DNA of 56,053 nt from a bacterium. GTDB lineage: Bacteria > Bacillota > Clostridia > Lachnospirales > Lachnospiraceae. Position numbers and translations under genes: made by a program. Where the stretch lies: contig JAUNRX010000007.1 in assembly GCA_030539495.1 (NCBI GenBank), positions 1 through 56,053 of the forward strand, given 5' to 3'. The notes beneath the pieces are model-generated. The model did not search any database. It saw only the letters and a program-made list of their open reading frames with translations, and was not told the origin of the DNA. Below are positions 40,817 through 50,129 of the stretch, one piece after another (the stretch's first letter is position 1; each line of letters starts with the position of its first letter).

Positions 40817-42616
40817 TTATTCTTCTACTTCTTCAACTTTTTCAATATTGATCTTTAATTCTTCTAATTGAGCAACATCTACTGGAGCTGGTGCATTTGT
40901 CATAAGGTCAGATGCATCTTTTACTTTAGGGAATGCAATTACGTCACGGATTGAATCGCAGTGAGCCATGATCATAACTAAACGATCAAGACCGTAAGCT
41001 AAACCAGCGTGTGGTGGAACACCATATTTGAATGCATTTAATAAGAATCCAAATTGATCGTAAGCTTGTTCTTTTGTAAAGCCTAATTTATTTAACATTG
41101 TTTCTTGAACGTCATCTTGGTGAATTCTTACGCTACCACCACCGATTTCAGTACCGTTAAGTACGATATCGTAAGCTTTTGCACGAACTGCTCCAAGGTC
41201 AGTGTCAAGAAGGTGAAGATCTTCTTCCATTGGCATTGTGAATGGATGGTGCATTGCAAGGAATCTTCCTTGTTCTTCAGACCATTCAAATTGAGGGAAT
41301 TCAGTAACCCATAAGAATTTGAATACATTTTTATCAAGAAGGTCAAGTTGTCTTGCGATTTCTAAACGAAGTGCGCCAAGAACATCCCAAACTACTTTGT
41401 TTTTGTCTGCAGCGAATAATAATAAGTCGCCTGGTTTACCGTTCATTGCTTCGATTAATCCAGCCATTTCTTCTTCTGTCATGAATTTAGCAAAGCTTGA
41501 TTTGATAGAACCGTCTTCTTGTAATGCGATATAAGCTAAACCTTTTGCACCGTAAGTCTTAGCAAAGTCTACTAATGCATCGATTTTCTTTCTTGGCATA
41601 GCGCCTTGTCCTTCGGCGTTGATACCACGAACGGAACCGCCGTTTTCTAAAGCACCTTTGAATACTACGAATTCAGAGTCTTTTACAACTTCAGAAACAT
41701 CTTTTAATTCCATACCGAAACGAAGGTCTGGCTTATCAGAACCGAAACGGTCCATAGCTTCTTGCCAAGTCATTCTTTGGATTGGTAATTCAACATCTAC
41801 ATTTAACACTTCTTTGAATAATCTTTGTAATAAACGTTCGTTTACTTCAAGTACATCATCGATATCAACGAAAGATAATTCCATATCGATTTGTGTAAAT
41901 TCTGGCTGACGGTCAGCACGTAAATCTTCATCTCTAAAGCATTTAGCAAGTTGGAAGTAACGGTCATATCCGGAACACATTAATAACTGCTTAAATAACT
42001 GTGGAGATTGTGGAAGTGCGTAGAAGCTGCCTGGGTGTACACGGCTTGGTACGATGTAGTCTCTAGCGCCTTCTGGAGTAGATTTGATAAGCATTGGAGT
42101 TTCAATTTCAAGGAAACCTTCTTCTGCTAAGAATTGACGAGTAAGTGTTGCCACTTGGCTTCTCATCATCATGTTTCTTTGAAGATCTGGTCTTCTAAGA
42201 TCAAGGTAACGATATTTTAAACGAAGATCATCTTTTGTTTTGGAGTTTTCTTCGATTGGGAAAGGTGGTGTTTCGGATTCAGAAAGAATACGAAGGTCAG
42301 TTGCTACAACTTCGATTGCACCAGTCTTTAAATTATCGTTTGTTGCACCGGAACGAGCTTCTACTTTACCTACTACAGCTACAACGAATTCACTTCTTAA
42401 TTTACCAGCTTTTTCGAATACTTCTGCGTTTACAGAGCTTTCTTCGAAGATTACTTGGATGATACCGGAACGATCTCTAAGATCTAAGAATACTAATCCA
42501 CCTTTATTACGGTTCTTTTGAACCCATCCCATTAACGTTACTTCTTGGCCGATTAAAGCACTTGTAACTTCTGTACATCTATGGCTTCTGTGTAAGCCTT
42601 TCATTGATTCTGCCAT
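40817..42616 (-). CDS. aspS: Aspartyl-tRNA synthetase
   Basis: This 599-residue class II synthetase charges tRNA-Asp (and possibly tRNA-Asn). The N-terminal OB anticodon domain (about 18-105) is followed by the catalytic core with YALPQSPQLFKQLLM and RYFQLAKCFRDEDLRADRQ (motif 2). The bacterial GAD insertion (about 300-420) and motif 3 (GLAYGLDRLVMIM) complete it. The length is standard for bacterial AspRS. It follows hisS by 55 bases and ends the gene row. No T-box leader lies ahead of either synthetase gene. I cannot tell from sequence alone whether it is discriminating. Confidence 0.97.
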   Translation of the reverse strand: MAESMKGLHRSHRCTEVTSALIGQEVTLMGWVQKNRNKGGLVFLDLRDRSGIIQVIFEESSVNAEVFEKAGKLRSEFVVAVVGKVEARSGATNDNLKTGAIEVVATDLRILSESETPPFPIEENSKTKDDLRLKYRYLDLRRPDLQRNMMMRSQVATLTRQFLAEEGFLEIETPMLIKSTPEGARDYIVPSRVHPGSFYALPQSPQLFKQLLMCSGYDRYFQLAKCFRDEDLRADRQPEFTQIDMELSFVDIDDVLEVNERLLQRLFKEVLNVDVELPIQRMTWQEAMDRFGSDKPDLRFGMELKDVSEVVKDSEFVVFKGALENGGSVRGINAEGQGAMPRKKIDALVDFAKTYGAKGLAYIALQEDGSIKSSFAKFMTEEEMAGLIEAMNGKPGDLLLFAADKNKVVWDVLGALRLEIARQLDLLDKNVFKFLWVTEFPQFEWSEEQGRFLAMHHPFTMPMEEDLHLLDTDLGAVRAKAYDIVLNGTEIGGGSVRIHQDDVQETMLNKLGFTKEQAYDQFGFLLNAFKYGVPPHAGLAYGLDRLVMIMAHCDSIRDVIAFPKVKDASDLMTNAPAPVDVAQLEELKINIEKVEEVEE

Positions 42617-42671
42617 TACAGATTCTCCTTTGAAATTAATTATTATTTTAGTATAAATTTAAATGTATTCC

Positions 42672-43919
42672 TTATTTACCGAAATACTTTACAATATCAT
42701 CAATAGACATTTCCACTTGTTCATGAGTTTCCATGTTCTTAATTGTTGCTGTGTTAGAAGCAATTTCATCTGCACCTAAGATTACTGTGTTAAGAGCACC
42801 GATCTTATTTGCATATTTCATTTGCGCTTTTACGCTTCTGTCAAGGTAATCTGTTTCAACAACGATTCCTTGGTGACGAAGATCTGTTACAATCTTATAT
42901 GCTTTTCCTTTTGCTTCTTTACCTAAGATACCAACATATAATTGTGGTTTTGGCTCTGCTTCTAATTCTACACCTTCTTGATCTAAGAAGTAAATAATTC
43001 TTTCAAGACCCATACCAAATCCAACACTTGGAATATCTTGTTTTCCATCGATTTCTTTTACAAGACCATCGTAACGGCCACCACCACATAATGTGAAGCC
43101 ATCTTTGTTAACAAATTCAAATACAGTCTTAGTGTAGTAATCAAGACCACGAACGATTCCTGTATCTACTTCAAATGGAATGTTAAGCTCTGTTAAAAGT
43201 GCTTGTAACTCTTCGAAATGTTCTTTACATTCGTCATCAAGGTATTCAATTGTTCTTGGAGCATCTTTTACGATTTCTTTACAAGTTGGGTTCTTGCAGT
43301 CAATAACACGTAATGGATTTTTTTCCATACGTTCAAGGCAAGTGTTACATAAACATTCTTTATGAGTGTTAAGATATGCTTGTAATGCATCGTTGTAAGC
43401 TTTACGGCAATTTGGACATCCAATGCTGTTGATGTGTAATTTTGCATCGCTAAGGCCTAATTCTTTAATAAATGTAGTAATTAATGTGATTAATTCTACT
43501 TCTGCAAGAGGGCTTTTGCTTCCTACAAATTCAACACCAAATTGGTGATGTTGACGTAAACGTCCACTTTGTGGTTGTTCATAACGGAATGCTGGTGTTA
43601 CGTAAAATAATTTTGTTGGTTGAGCTTCCGCATATAAGCTGTTTTCAAGGAATGCACGGATTGCACCTGCAGTACCTTCTGGTTTTAATGTAATACTACG
43701 GTTTCCCTTGTCTTCGAAAGTATACATTTCTTTTTGTACAACGTCAGTTGTTTCACCAACACCACGTTGGAAAAGAACTGTATGTTCGAATACAGGAGTA
43801 ATAATTTCTTTTATATTATAGGCTTTACAAAGTTCTCTGGCTTTTGCTTCAATTACAGTTCTTTTATGCATATTAGCACCATACCAGTCTTGTGTTCCTT
43901 TTGGTCTTTGAGTAATCAT
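42672..43919 (-). CDS. hisS: Histidyl-tRNA synthetase
   Basis: This 415-residue class II synthetase charges tRNA-His. [11 protein letters not shown] opens it, motif 2 reads [22 protein letters not shown], split around the catalytic arginine, and [13 protein letters not shown] is the histidine-A signature. The C-terminal anticodon domain follows from about 325. An insertion near 175-215 with several CxxC pairs (CPNC, CNTC) is common in clostridial HisRS and may bind zinc. It lies 67 bases after the HD-domain gene. Confidence 0.96.
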   Translation of the reverse strand: MITQRPKGTQDWYGANMHKRTVIEAKARELCKAYNIKEIITPVFEHTVLFQRGVGETTDVVQKEMYTFEDKGNRSITLKPEGTAGAIRAFLENSLYAEAQPTKLFYVTPAFRYEQPQSGRLRQHHQFGVEFVGSKSPLAEVELITLITTFIKELGLSDAKLHINSIGCPNCRKAYNDALQAYLNTHKECLCNTCLERMEKNPLRVIDCKNPTCKEIVKDAPRTIEYLDDECKEHFEELQALLTELNIPFEVDTGIVRGLDYYTKTVFEFVNKDGFTLCGGGRYDGLVKEIDGKQDIPSVGFGMGLERIIYFLDQEGVELEAEPKPQLYVGILGKEAKGKAYKIVTDLRHQGIVVETDYLDRSVKAQMKYANKIGALNTVILGADEIASNTATIKNMETHEQVEMSIDDIVKYFGK

Positions 43920-43986
43920 AATATATCCTCCTATTTTAAGTAAGAATCTCTTTTACAAGAAACGCTTTACAATTATATTTTATTTT

Positions 43987-44604
43987 TTAAGTAGCTTTAT
44001 TGCATAAGGTTACTAATTCTCTTATCTTTTCAAATTCACTACTATGTACGACTTCTAAAAACGCTAAAAATACGCGCATATCAAAGTTCTTCACTTCATC
44101 AATCATAAGTTCTAAGGCCGTGTCCACATCAAATGCTGCCCGATATGGTCTTGTGGAAACCAATGCTGCAAAGACGTCACAACAACGTATGATCCTTGCA
44201 CTAAATGGAATAGCCGTCCCGACAAGATTGTCGGGATAGCCGGACCCATCAAAGTTCTCATGATGATGATATACTGTGGATAACACAAATTCACTAAATT
44301 GCTCTTTTTTCAACACTTCATAACTGAATGTGGAATGCATACGTACGTATTTCATTTCTTCAATTGCAAGCGTATCTTCCCGTCTTCCATATAGATATTT
44401 ACCAAGCTTCAGCTTACCAATATCATGCAGCAAGCCTGCAATAGCTATCTCATGGATAAACACGTCTTCCATCTTAAGGTGTTTGGCAATCAGTACTGCT
44501 AAGTTGCTTACAAGGATTCCATGTTGCACGGCATCCTGCAAATCTTCTTTTAAAACCTCTTCTTCCAAAGGCGGCTCTAACTTACTTGCAACTGTCCCCT
44601 CCAT
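43987..44604 (-). CDS. Small HD-GYP-type phosphohydrolase
   Basis: This protein of about 205 residues carries the HD metal motif (LLHDIGKLKLG) and the extended signature HHHENFDGSGYP typical of HD-GYP enzymes that degrade cyclic di-GMP. It has no receiver, PAS or GAF domain. I chose the ATG at 44604 because AAAAGGAG lies five bases upstream. It then overlaps the hemZ end by 23 bases. It shares a strand and probably a transcript with relA, hemZ and hisS, placing a possible cyclic-dinucleotide enzyme beside (p)ppGpp metabolism. The substrate is not proven. Confidence 0.8.
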   Translation of the reverse strand: MEGTVASKLEPPLEEEVLKEDLQDAVQHGILVSNLAVLIAKHLKMEDVFIHEIAIAGLLHDIGKLKLGKYLYGRREDTLAIEEMKYVRMHSTFSYEVLKKEQFSEFVLSTVYHHHENFDGSGYPDNLVGTAIPFSARIIRCCDVFAALVSTRPYRAAFDVDTALELMIDEVKNFDMRVFLAFLEVVHSSEFEKIRELVTLCNKAT

Positions 44605-46063
44605 AATACTCCTTTTCAATCAGCTTTTGTTTTCTGCCGATCATTTCATCAACTCTTGTTACATATTCTTTTACATCTTTTACATTTTCTACACGTTCAA
44701 TACGTCTTTCTTCCGGGAATACAAACTTGGAAGATGCTCCTGCACCTAGCGCAAGGATTGTCTGCTTTTCTTCCATGATCAGAATATTATAGATACATTC
44801 TTTTCCTGGCTTTGCATATCCAACGTTTTCAAGATTCGCACTCATATTCTTTTGACGATATAGGTAATAAGGCACATAACCTTCTTCTTTCGCAAACTCA
44901 CTTGTAAGGTGAAGCATCTTAGAAGCATCCCCAAACTTTAAGTTTTCGTATTTATCCTTATACATATTCAAATATGCTGCACGTTTGATTGCAAGTGTAT
45001 GAACTGTCAGATCATCCGGATTAAGTGCCTTTAGTTCTCTAAGAGTATGTTTTACTTCCTCTTCATCTTCACCAGGCAATCCAATGATTAAGTCCATATT
45101 TATATTGTCATGGCCAAGTTCCCTTGCCATTTTAAATGTCTCTTTAATCTCTTCCACCGTATGCTTTCTTCCGATGATATCAAGTGTTTCCTGATTCATC
45201 GTCTGAGGATTGATGGAAATTCTAGTTACACCATATTCTTTTAATAAACGAAGTTTTTCAAACGTAATCGTGTCAGGACGACCGGCTTCTACTGTAAACT
45301 CATGAATAGAATCTAGGTCATACGTATCTCTAATCTTGATTAGCAATCTTTCTAACTGCTCTTCGTCTAAGGTAGTCGGAGTACCACCACCGATATAGAT
45401 GCTTGTCAGCTTTTTATTTAGACCATCAAAGCAATTTACAGAATAGTCAATTTCCTTAAATAAGGCATCCAAATAACTATCTACATAATCTTTATAGGCA
45501 CTTACAGAAAAGGCCGTAAATGAGCAATATAAGCATCTTGTAGGGCAAAATGGAATGCCGATATAGATACTATATCCATTTTTATAGTCTATCTTACGTA
45601 AGATGTCAAGCTCAAGGCTTGCAATATCAAAGCTTAAGTCTGTTTTTTCTTTTGAACAAAGATAACGGTCATAGAAATAAGATTCAATCTCTTCCTTAGA
45701 CGCTCCCTGCTCTAATTTAGTAAGTGCTTGCTTTGTTGGTCGAATTCCTGTTAATGTTCCCCAAGGAAGTGTCTTTCCTGTAATCTCAGATAATCCTTGG
45801 TATAACAAGATCTTTAACTGGTTTTTATATTCTGCGCGCTCTTCTAAATTGGCTTTACACATGAGCGACGTAATAGGTACCCCATTTTTCTCAAATGAGA
45901 TACCTACCGCGTTCTCTCCCATGCTGATTTCAATTGTAAGCGTCACTTCTTCTTCAAATTCTTCGTCATTTTTTGTGGAGATCTTTTCCCCTTTAAAAAA
46001 TGCCATTGTCAGAGCACGAACTTCATATTCAAATTCTTCTCTTGTTCGCTTAATGTGAATCAT
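44582..46063 (-). CDS. hemZ: Oxygen-independent coproporphyrinogen dehydrogenase HemZ
   Basis: This 493-residue radical-SAM enzyme is of the HemZ type. It has an N-terminal domain of about 160 residues, then the barrel with CPTRCLYCSF (CxxxCxxC, 4Fe-4S and SAM), GGGTPTTL, and a C-terminal HemN-like domain. Family members act on coproporphyrinogen III in anaerobic haem synthesis, though related proteins (HemW) are haem chaperones. It lies 15 bases after the MBL hydrolase gene. Neighbouring relA, hisS and aspS are typical for clostridia. Confidence 0.92.
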   Translation of the reverse strand: MIHIKRTREEFEYEVRALTMAFFKGEKISTKNDEEFEEEVTLTIEISMGENAVGISFEKNGVPITSLMCKANLEERAEYKNQLKILLYQGLSEITGKTLPWGTLTGIRPTKQALTKLEQGASKEEIESYFYDRYLCSKEKTDLSFDIASLELDILRKIDYKNGYSIYIGIPFCPTRCLYCSFTAFSVSAYKDYVDSYLDALFKEIDYSVNCFDGLNKKLTSIYIGGGTPTTLDEEQLERLLIKIRDTYDLDSIHEFTVEAGRPDTITFEKLRLLKEYGVTRISINPQTMNQETLDIIGRKHTVEEIKETFKMARELGHDNINMDLIIGLPGEDEEEVKHTLRELKALNPDDLTVHTLAIKRAAYLNMYKDKYENLKFGDASKMLHLTSEFAKEEGYVPYYLYRQKNMSANLENVGYAKPGKECIYNILIMEEKQTILALGAGASSKFVFPEERRIERVENVKDVKEYVTRVDEMIGRKQKLIEKEYYGGDSCK

Positions 46064-46078
46064 ACTATTCCTCGTTTT

Positions 46079-46705
46079 CTATAGCTCGCTGTTATACTGC
46101 TTTTCATATCCGATCGTTGTAATGTCTTCATGTCCAGGAAGCACCTGTACTTTATCATCTAACTGGAATAAACGTGTCTTAATGAATGTTAGAAGTGTAT
46201 CGTAATCTCCTGTTGGGAAATCCGTTCTTCCAACTGTTCCTTTAAATAACGTATCTCCGCTGATCAATAACATATGCTCTGGGAAGTAATAACAACATCC
46301 GCCTCTCGTATGTCCCGGCGTATAGATGACCTGGATCTTGATGCCAGCTAACGTAAGCTCTTCTTTATCCTTTACATAGATATCTGCTTCCGTGCTTACA
46401 GGACGACCTGTAAATGAGGTAGACAGATTTAGTTCCGGACTCTTTAAAAGTTCCTCTTCATTTTCGTGGGCATATAACTTGCACCCACAGTGCGCACGTA
46501 ATTCATCCGCTGCGCTTATATGATCAAAATGTCCATGAGTAAGAAGAATTCCTTTTACGGTAACTCCTTCTTTCTCGATACATTTTATAATTTCTTTTGC
46601 ATTGTCTGCAGGATCAAATACAATTGCTTCCTTTGTATCTTCATTTTCAACAATATAACAATTTGTTTGCACTGGTCCTAAGACAAGTCGATTTATATTA
46701 AGCAA
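46079..46705 (-). CDS. MBL-fold hydrolase (glyoxalase II-like)
   Basis: This metallo-beta-lactamase-fold hydrolase of about 208 residues has LTHGHFDH (HxHxDH), the CYY-PGHTRGG segment with the next metal histidine, and SGDTLF and LPGHED for the rest of the binuclear site. The substrate is unknown, with thioester or glyoxalase II-like activity likely. The best start is a TTG at 46705, seven to eight bases after AAGGAGG. Using it leaves a 19-base gap after relA, while ATG-based starts would overlap relA. The YcbL-like family is usual in this cluster. Confidence 0.88.
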   Translation of the reverse strand: MLNINRLVLGPVQTNCYIVENEDTKEAIVFDPADNAKEIIKCIEKEGVTVKGILLTHGHFDHISAADELRAHCGCKLYAHENEEELLKSPELNLSTSFTGRPVSTEADIYVKDKEELTLAGIKIQVIYTPGHTRGGCCYYFPEHMLLISGDTLFKGTVGRTDFPTGDYDTLLTFIKTRLFQLDDKVQVLPGHEDITTIGYEKQYNSEL

Positions 46706-46724
46706 TCGCTTTTCCTCCTTGTTA

Positions 46725-49037
46725 TCAGCCACTGGTACGTTGAATATCAAGCACGCTCTCTACGTTTTGAAGCTTGCCGACTAAGATCTGAAGCTGACTT
46801 ACGCCATTTACTTCGAATCCTACTGCGATCGTAGCCGTACCTTGCTTGTTGGTACGAACATTCATACTAGTCACACTGATTTTATTTTCTGTAAATACTT
46901 TGGAAATATCCACTAAGACACCATTTCGGTTATTAGCAAAAATCTTAAGCTCTGCAACATAAAGCTCATCTTTGGCTTTTTCCTGGTTTGCAGGAATCTG
47001 CCAATCAGCTTCAATTAGACGGGCACGATCATCTTCCGGTAGATTCATCATATTGATGCAATCCGTTCTATGGATGGATACCCCTCTTCCTCTTGTTACA
47101 TAGCCGACAATCTCATCACCAGGTACCGGTGAACAACATTTACTAAAACGAACTGCAACATCATCAATTCCTCGAACGATGATACCGCCCTTTTTCTTAT
47201 TCTTAGTAAGTTTGCCTTCTTTTTGGATATCTCCCATTTCATCAAGAATATTGGCATCTGTAATTTCTTTCTTCTGCTTCTTACGGTATTCCTCAGATAA
47301 CTTGCTAATGATCTGACCTTCTTTTAAACCGCCATGACCAACCGATGCATAGACACTATCCCAGTCCTTAAAACCGTATTTTAACATAACAGGCTTCATA
47401 AACTCTGTCTTTAAAAGATCGCTAAGAACAATATTCTTGCTCTTACAATAAGCAGTAATAAGTTCCTTACCTCGGATAATATTATCCTCTTTTAACTGTG
47501 CCTTAAACCATTGATTGATCTTGTTCTTTGCCTGTGTCGATTTCACAAGCTTTAACCAGTCCCTGCTAGGTCCTTTAGAATTTTGACTTGTAATAATCTC
47601 GATACGGTCACCATTCTGGATCTTGTAGTCGATTGTAACAAGTCTCCCGTTGACTCTTGCACCAACCATCTTGTTGCCGACAGCACTATGGATGGAATAT
47701 GCAAAATCAATTGGAGTCGAACCGTTTGGAAGGGTCTTAACATCTCCGGTAGGAGTAAATGCATATACACTTTCAGAGAATAAATCCAAGTCACTCTTAA
47801 GCAGACTTAAGAACTCTCTGTTGTCTGATAAATCTCGTTGCCATTCCAAAATCTGACGAAGCCAAGTAAGTTTAGCTTCTTCATTATCTTTGGAATTCTT
47901 GCCGTCTTGTGCCTCTTTGTATTTCCAATGGGCTGCAATACCATATTCCGCAGTACGGTGCATTTCAAACGTACGAATCTGGATTTCAAATGGCTGACCA
48001 TTTGGACCCATTAATGTCGTATGAAGTGACTGATACATATTTGGCTTTGGCATTGCGATATAATCTTTAAAACGTCCTGGTACCGGAGTATACATCTCAT
48101 GAATGACACCAAGGGCTGCATAACAATCTCTAACATTATCTACAATAATTCGAACTGCAAATAAGTCATAAATTTGATCTAATGTCTTATTTTGATTTAC
48201 CATCTTTTTATAAATACTAAAGAAATGCTTTACACGTCCATAAATATCTGCATCAATTCCTGCTTTTTCAACATGGTAGCTTACATCATCAACAATACTG
48301 CTGATAAATGCTTCTCGTTCGCTTTTTTTCGATGCAATTTTAGTTGTTAACTCTTTATATACATCTGGTTCTAAATATTTTAAGGATAAATCATCTAACT
48401 CAATCTTAATTTTGGAAATACCCAGTCTTTGTGCAATTGGAGCATAAATGTCCATTGTCTCTCTGGCTTTTTCTTTTTGCTTTGCAGGCTTCATATATTG
48501 AAGCGTACGCATATTATGAAGGCGATCCGCTAATTTTACGATAATTACACGGATGTCTTTCGCCATGGCAAGAAACATCTTTCTAAGATTCTCTGCCTGT
48601 ATTTCTATTTTATCTGCATCATAGTTTAACTGAGTTAACTTTGTAACACCATCAACCAATAATGAGATTTCTTCACTAAACTCTTTTGTAAGTTCTTCTG
48701 TTGTAAGCACTGTATCTTCTACGACGTCATGTAGGATACCTGCTACAATTGTTTCCTTATCAAGCTCCAGCTCCGCCAAAATAATACCAACGCATAATGG
48801 ATGGATGATATAAGGTTCCCCAGACTTACGTCTTTGGTCTTTATGTGCATTATACGCGATTTTATATGCTTTTTCGATCATGCTTAAATCGGCAGATGGG
48901 TGATAGCCTCTAATTATATCAATTAATTGTTGATATAAAACCTCTGGATCAGTAAAATCTGCTGGTTGCAGAATTTCGCCAGTTTCATCAAATTCATTTG
49001 TTACCTTCTGTTTACTTTTCGCTTTACTCTTTTCCAT
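46725..49037 (-). CDS. relA: Bifunctional (p)ppGpp synthetase/hydrolase
   Basis: This stringent-response enzyme of about 770 residues has an HD hydrolase domain (GILHDVVEDT and LADRLHNMRTL), a synthetase domain (FFSIYKKM to MPKPNMYQSLHTT), a TGS domain (KTLPNGSTPIDFAYSIHSAV), a helical and Cys-containing region (SKCCSPVPGDEI) and a C-terminal ACT domain. Intact HD residues suggest both synthesis and hydrolysis, as usual for Firmicute Rel. I chose the ATG at 49037. The ATG at 49067 lies at or before the predicted transcription start. It heads a row running to aspS. Confidence 0.96.
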   Translation of the reverse strand: MEKSKAKSKQKVTNEFDETGEILQPADFTDPEVLYQQLIDIIRGYHPSADLSMIEKAYKIAYNAHKDQRRKSGEPYIIHPLCVGIILAELELDKETIVAGILHDVVEDTVLTTEELTKEFSEEISLLVDGVTKLTQLNYDADKIEIQAENLRKMFLAMAKDIRVIIVKLADRLHNMRTLQYMKPAKQKEKARETMDIYAPIAQRLGISKIKIELDDLSLKYLEPDVYKELTTKIASKKSEREAFISSIVDDVSYHVEKAGIDADIYGRVKHFFSIYKKMVNQNKTLDQIYDLFAVRIIVDNVRDCYAALGVIHEMYTPVPGRFKDYIAMPKPNMYQSLHTTLMGPNGQPFEIQIRTFEMHRTAEYGIAAHWKYKEAQDGKNSKDNEEAKLTWLRQILEWQRDLSDNREFLSLLKSDLDLFSESVYAFTPTGDVKTLPNGSTPIDFAYSIHSAVGNKMVGARVNGRLVTIDYKIQNGDRIEIITSQNSKGPSRDWLKLVKSTQAKNKINQWFKAQLKEDNIIRGKELITAYCKSKNIVLSDLLKTEFMKPVMLKYGFKDWDSVYASVGHGGLKEGQIISKLSEEYRKKQKKEITDANILDEMGDIQKEGKLTKNKKKGGIIVRGIDDVAVRFSKCCSPVPGDEIVGYVTRGRGVSIHRTDCINMMNLPEDDRARLIEADWQIPANQEKAKDELYVAELKIFANNRNGVLVDISKVFTENKISVTSMNVRTNKQGTATIAVGFEVNGVSQLQILVGKLQNVESVLDIQRTSG

Positions 49038-49070
49038 ACGCTCACCACCGACTTTAGACTTTATCATTTT

Positions 49071-49099
49071 ATTATAAAGACTTTCTACGTAAAAATCAA
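49071..49099 (-). promoter_or_regulatory. Promoter of relA
   Basis: TTGATT (49094-49099) and TATAAT (49071-49076) are 17 bases apart on the minus strand. The start near 49064 gives a leader of about 27 bases and supports the relA ATG at 49037. Confidence 0.7.
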
Positions 49100-49295
49100 A
49101 TTATTTATGCGAATAATGTCACTTTAAAGCCCATCCAATGGCCCTTTACCGAAATTTATGTATGACATGTATTAAATTTGTTTTGATTTCTAATATTTCA
49201 TAATATTCATTGCCTGATCCATTTGCCACCATACCTTCCAAAAGAGATAATTATTCTTTGCTACAACTATCACAGGGAAGCTTCAGAAAGGGCTT

Positions 49296-49506
49296 GGGGA
49301 ACGGAGTTCCCCATTTAATTCAGAACGGTGAAACCGCGCTTTTGCCGTTCTGAACTAGCACCTCTAGGTCAGCCCTGCTGACTTGCACGAGGAGGGGCTA
49401 GTTGCTCCTTATTTTTTTTTTAACCGGATGAAATCCTGATTTCATCCGAAGCCTAGCGTCCAGCTAGGCGCATAAAAAAATGGGGATGTTCTAAACATTC
49501 CCCATT
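49296..49506. repeat. Array of six consecutive hairpins between apt and relA
   Basis: Perfect or near-perfect palindromes follow each other: 49296-49312 (GGGGAA/TTCCCC), 49321-49352 (CAGAACGG/CCGTTCTG), 49353-49403 (AACTAGC/GCTAGTT, with nested stems), 49425-49448 (CGGATGAAAT/ATTTCATCCG), 49451-49469 (GCCTAGC/GCTAGGC) and 49479-49506 (apt terminator). A ten-T run (49412-49421) follows the third on the plus strand. The stretch is more G+C-rich than its surroundings. It may be a dispersed palindromic repeat or a structured RNA. Confidence 0.65.
49474..49506 (-). terminator. Terminator of apt
   Basis: AATGGGGA-TGTT pairs with AACA-TTCCCCATT. On the minus strand a run of T residues (complement of 49474-49480) follows. 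Confidence 0.8.
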
Positions 49507-49528
49507 TCTTTTATATCTATACGTTATT

Positions 49529-50053
49529 CTATTTACCTTCGTATTGAAGAACAGCTTCTACATCATAGCCTTCAAGTTTCTTTCTACCTTCAAGACCTTT
49601 TAATTCCATTAAGAATGCGATGCGAACTACTTCACCACCAAGTTGTTCAATTAATTCGATAATTGCTTCGATTGTACCGCCAGTAGCGATTAAATCGTCA
49701 ATGATAACAACTTTTTGGCCTGGTTTGATTGCATCTTTATGGATTTCAATTGTAGCTGTACCATATTCAAGTGAATATTCTTTTTCGATTGTTTCACAAG
49801 GAAGTTTTCCTTTTTTACGAACAGGAACAAAAGATTTTTTTAAGTTATATGCGATAGGTACCCCAAAAATGAATCCTCTTGATTCTGGACCTACTACTAC
49901 ATCAAAATCTAAATCTTTTACTAAATCTTGCATTTGGTTAATTGCAAGTTGAAGACCATCTGGATCTTGTAAAATACTTGTTATATCTCTAAAAATAATC
50001 CCTTCTTCAGGAAAATCTGGAATACTTCTTACATATTGTTCTAATTCTTTCAT
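49529..50053 (-). CDS. apt: Adenine phosphoribosyltransferase
   Basis: This 174-residue cytosolic enzyme converts adenine and PRPP to AMP in purine salvage. VVIIDDLIATGGT is the PRPP-binding motif. RSIPDFPEEGIIFRDITSIL is the family's N-terminal signature, and PESRGFIFG a substrate-binding segment. The length is standard (about 170-175). It lies 76 bases after recJ on the same strand and ends at its own terminator. The order recJ-apt-relA is common in Firmicutes. Confidence 0.97.
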   Translation of the reverse strand: MKELEQYVRSIPDFPEEGIIFRDITSILQDPDGLQLAINQMQDLVKDLDFDVVVGPESRGFIFGVPIAYNLKKSFVPVRKKGKLPCETIEKEYSLEYGTATIEIHKDAIKPGQKVVIIDDLIATGGTIEAIIELIEQLGGEVVRIAFLMELKGLEGRKKLEGYDVEAVLQYEGK

Positions 50054-50129
50054 CTCTTTGGCTCCTTTAAAATACCATAATTATTACCGCAACAGCTATT
50101 ATAACAAAATTCAAAGAAAAATACAAATA

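Noticed and set aside
44330-44749. 139-codon plus-strand open frame antisense to hemZ and the HD gene
   Set aside because: It has no ribosome site and spans two well-supported minus-strand genes. Its composition is that of a shadow frame.
49321-49352. T-box-like wording (GGTGAAACCGCG) on the plus strand
   Set aside because: It resembles the T-box antiterminator core, but no plus-strand gene follows, there is no specifier stem, and the block is better explained as one of six palindromes.
49258-49425. Possible 6S RNA gene
   Set aside because: 6S RNA forms one long rod with a central bubble. This region folds as separate local hairpins, so the shape does not fit.
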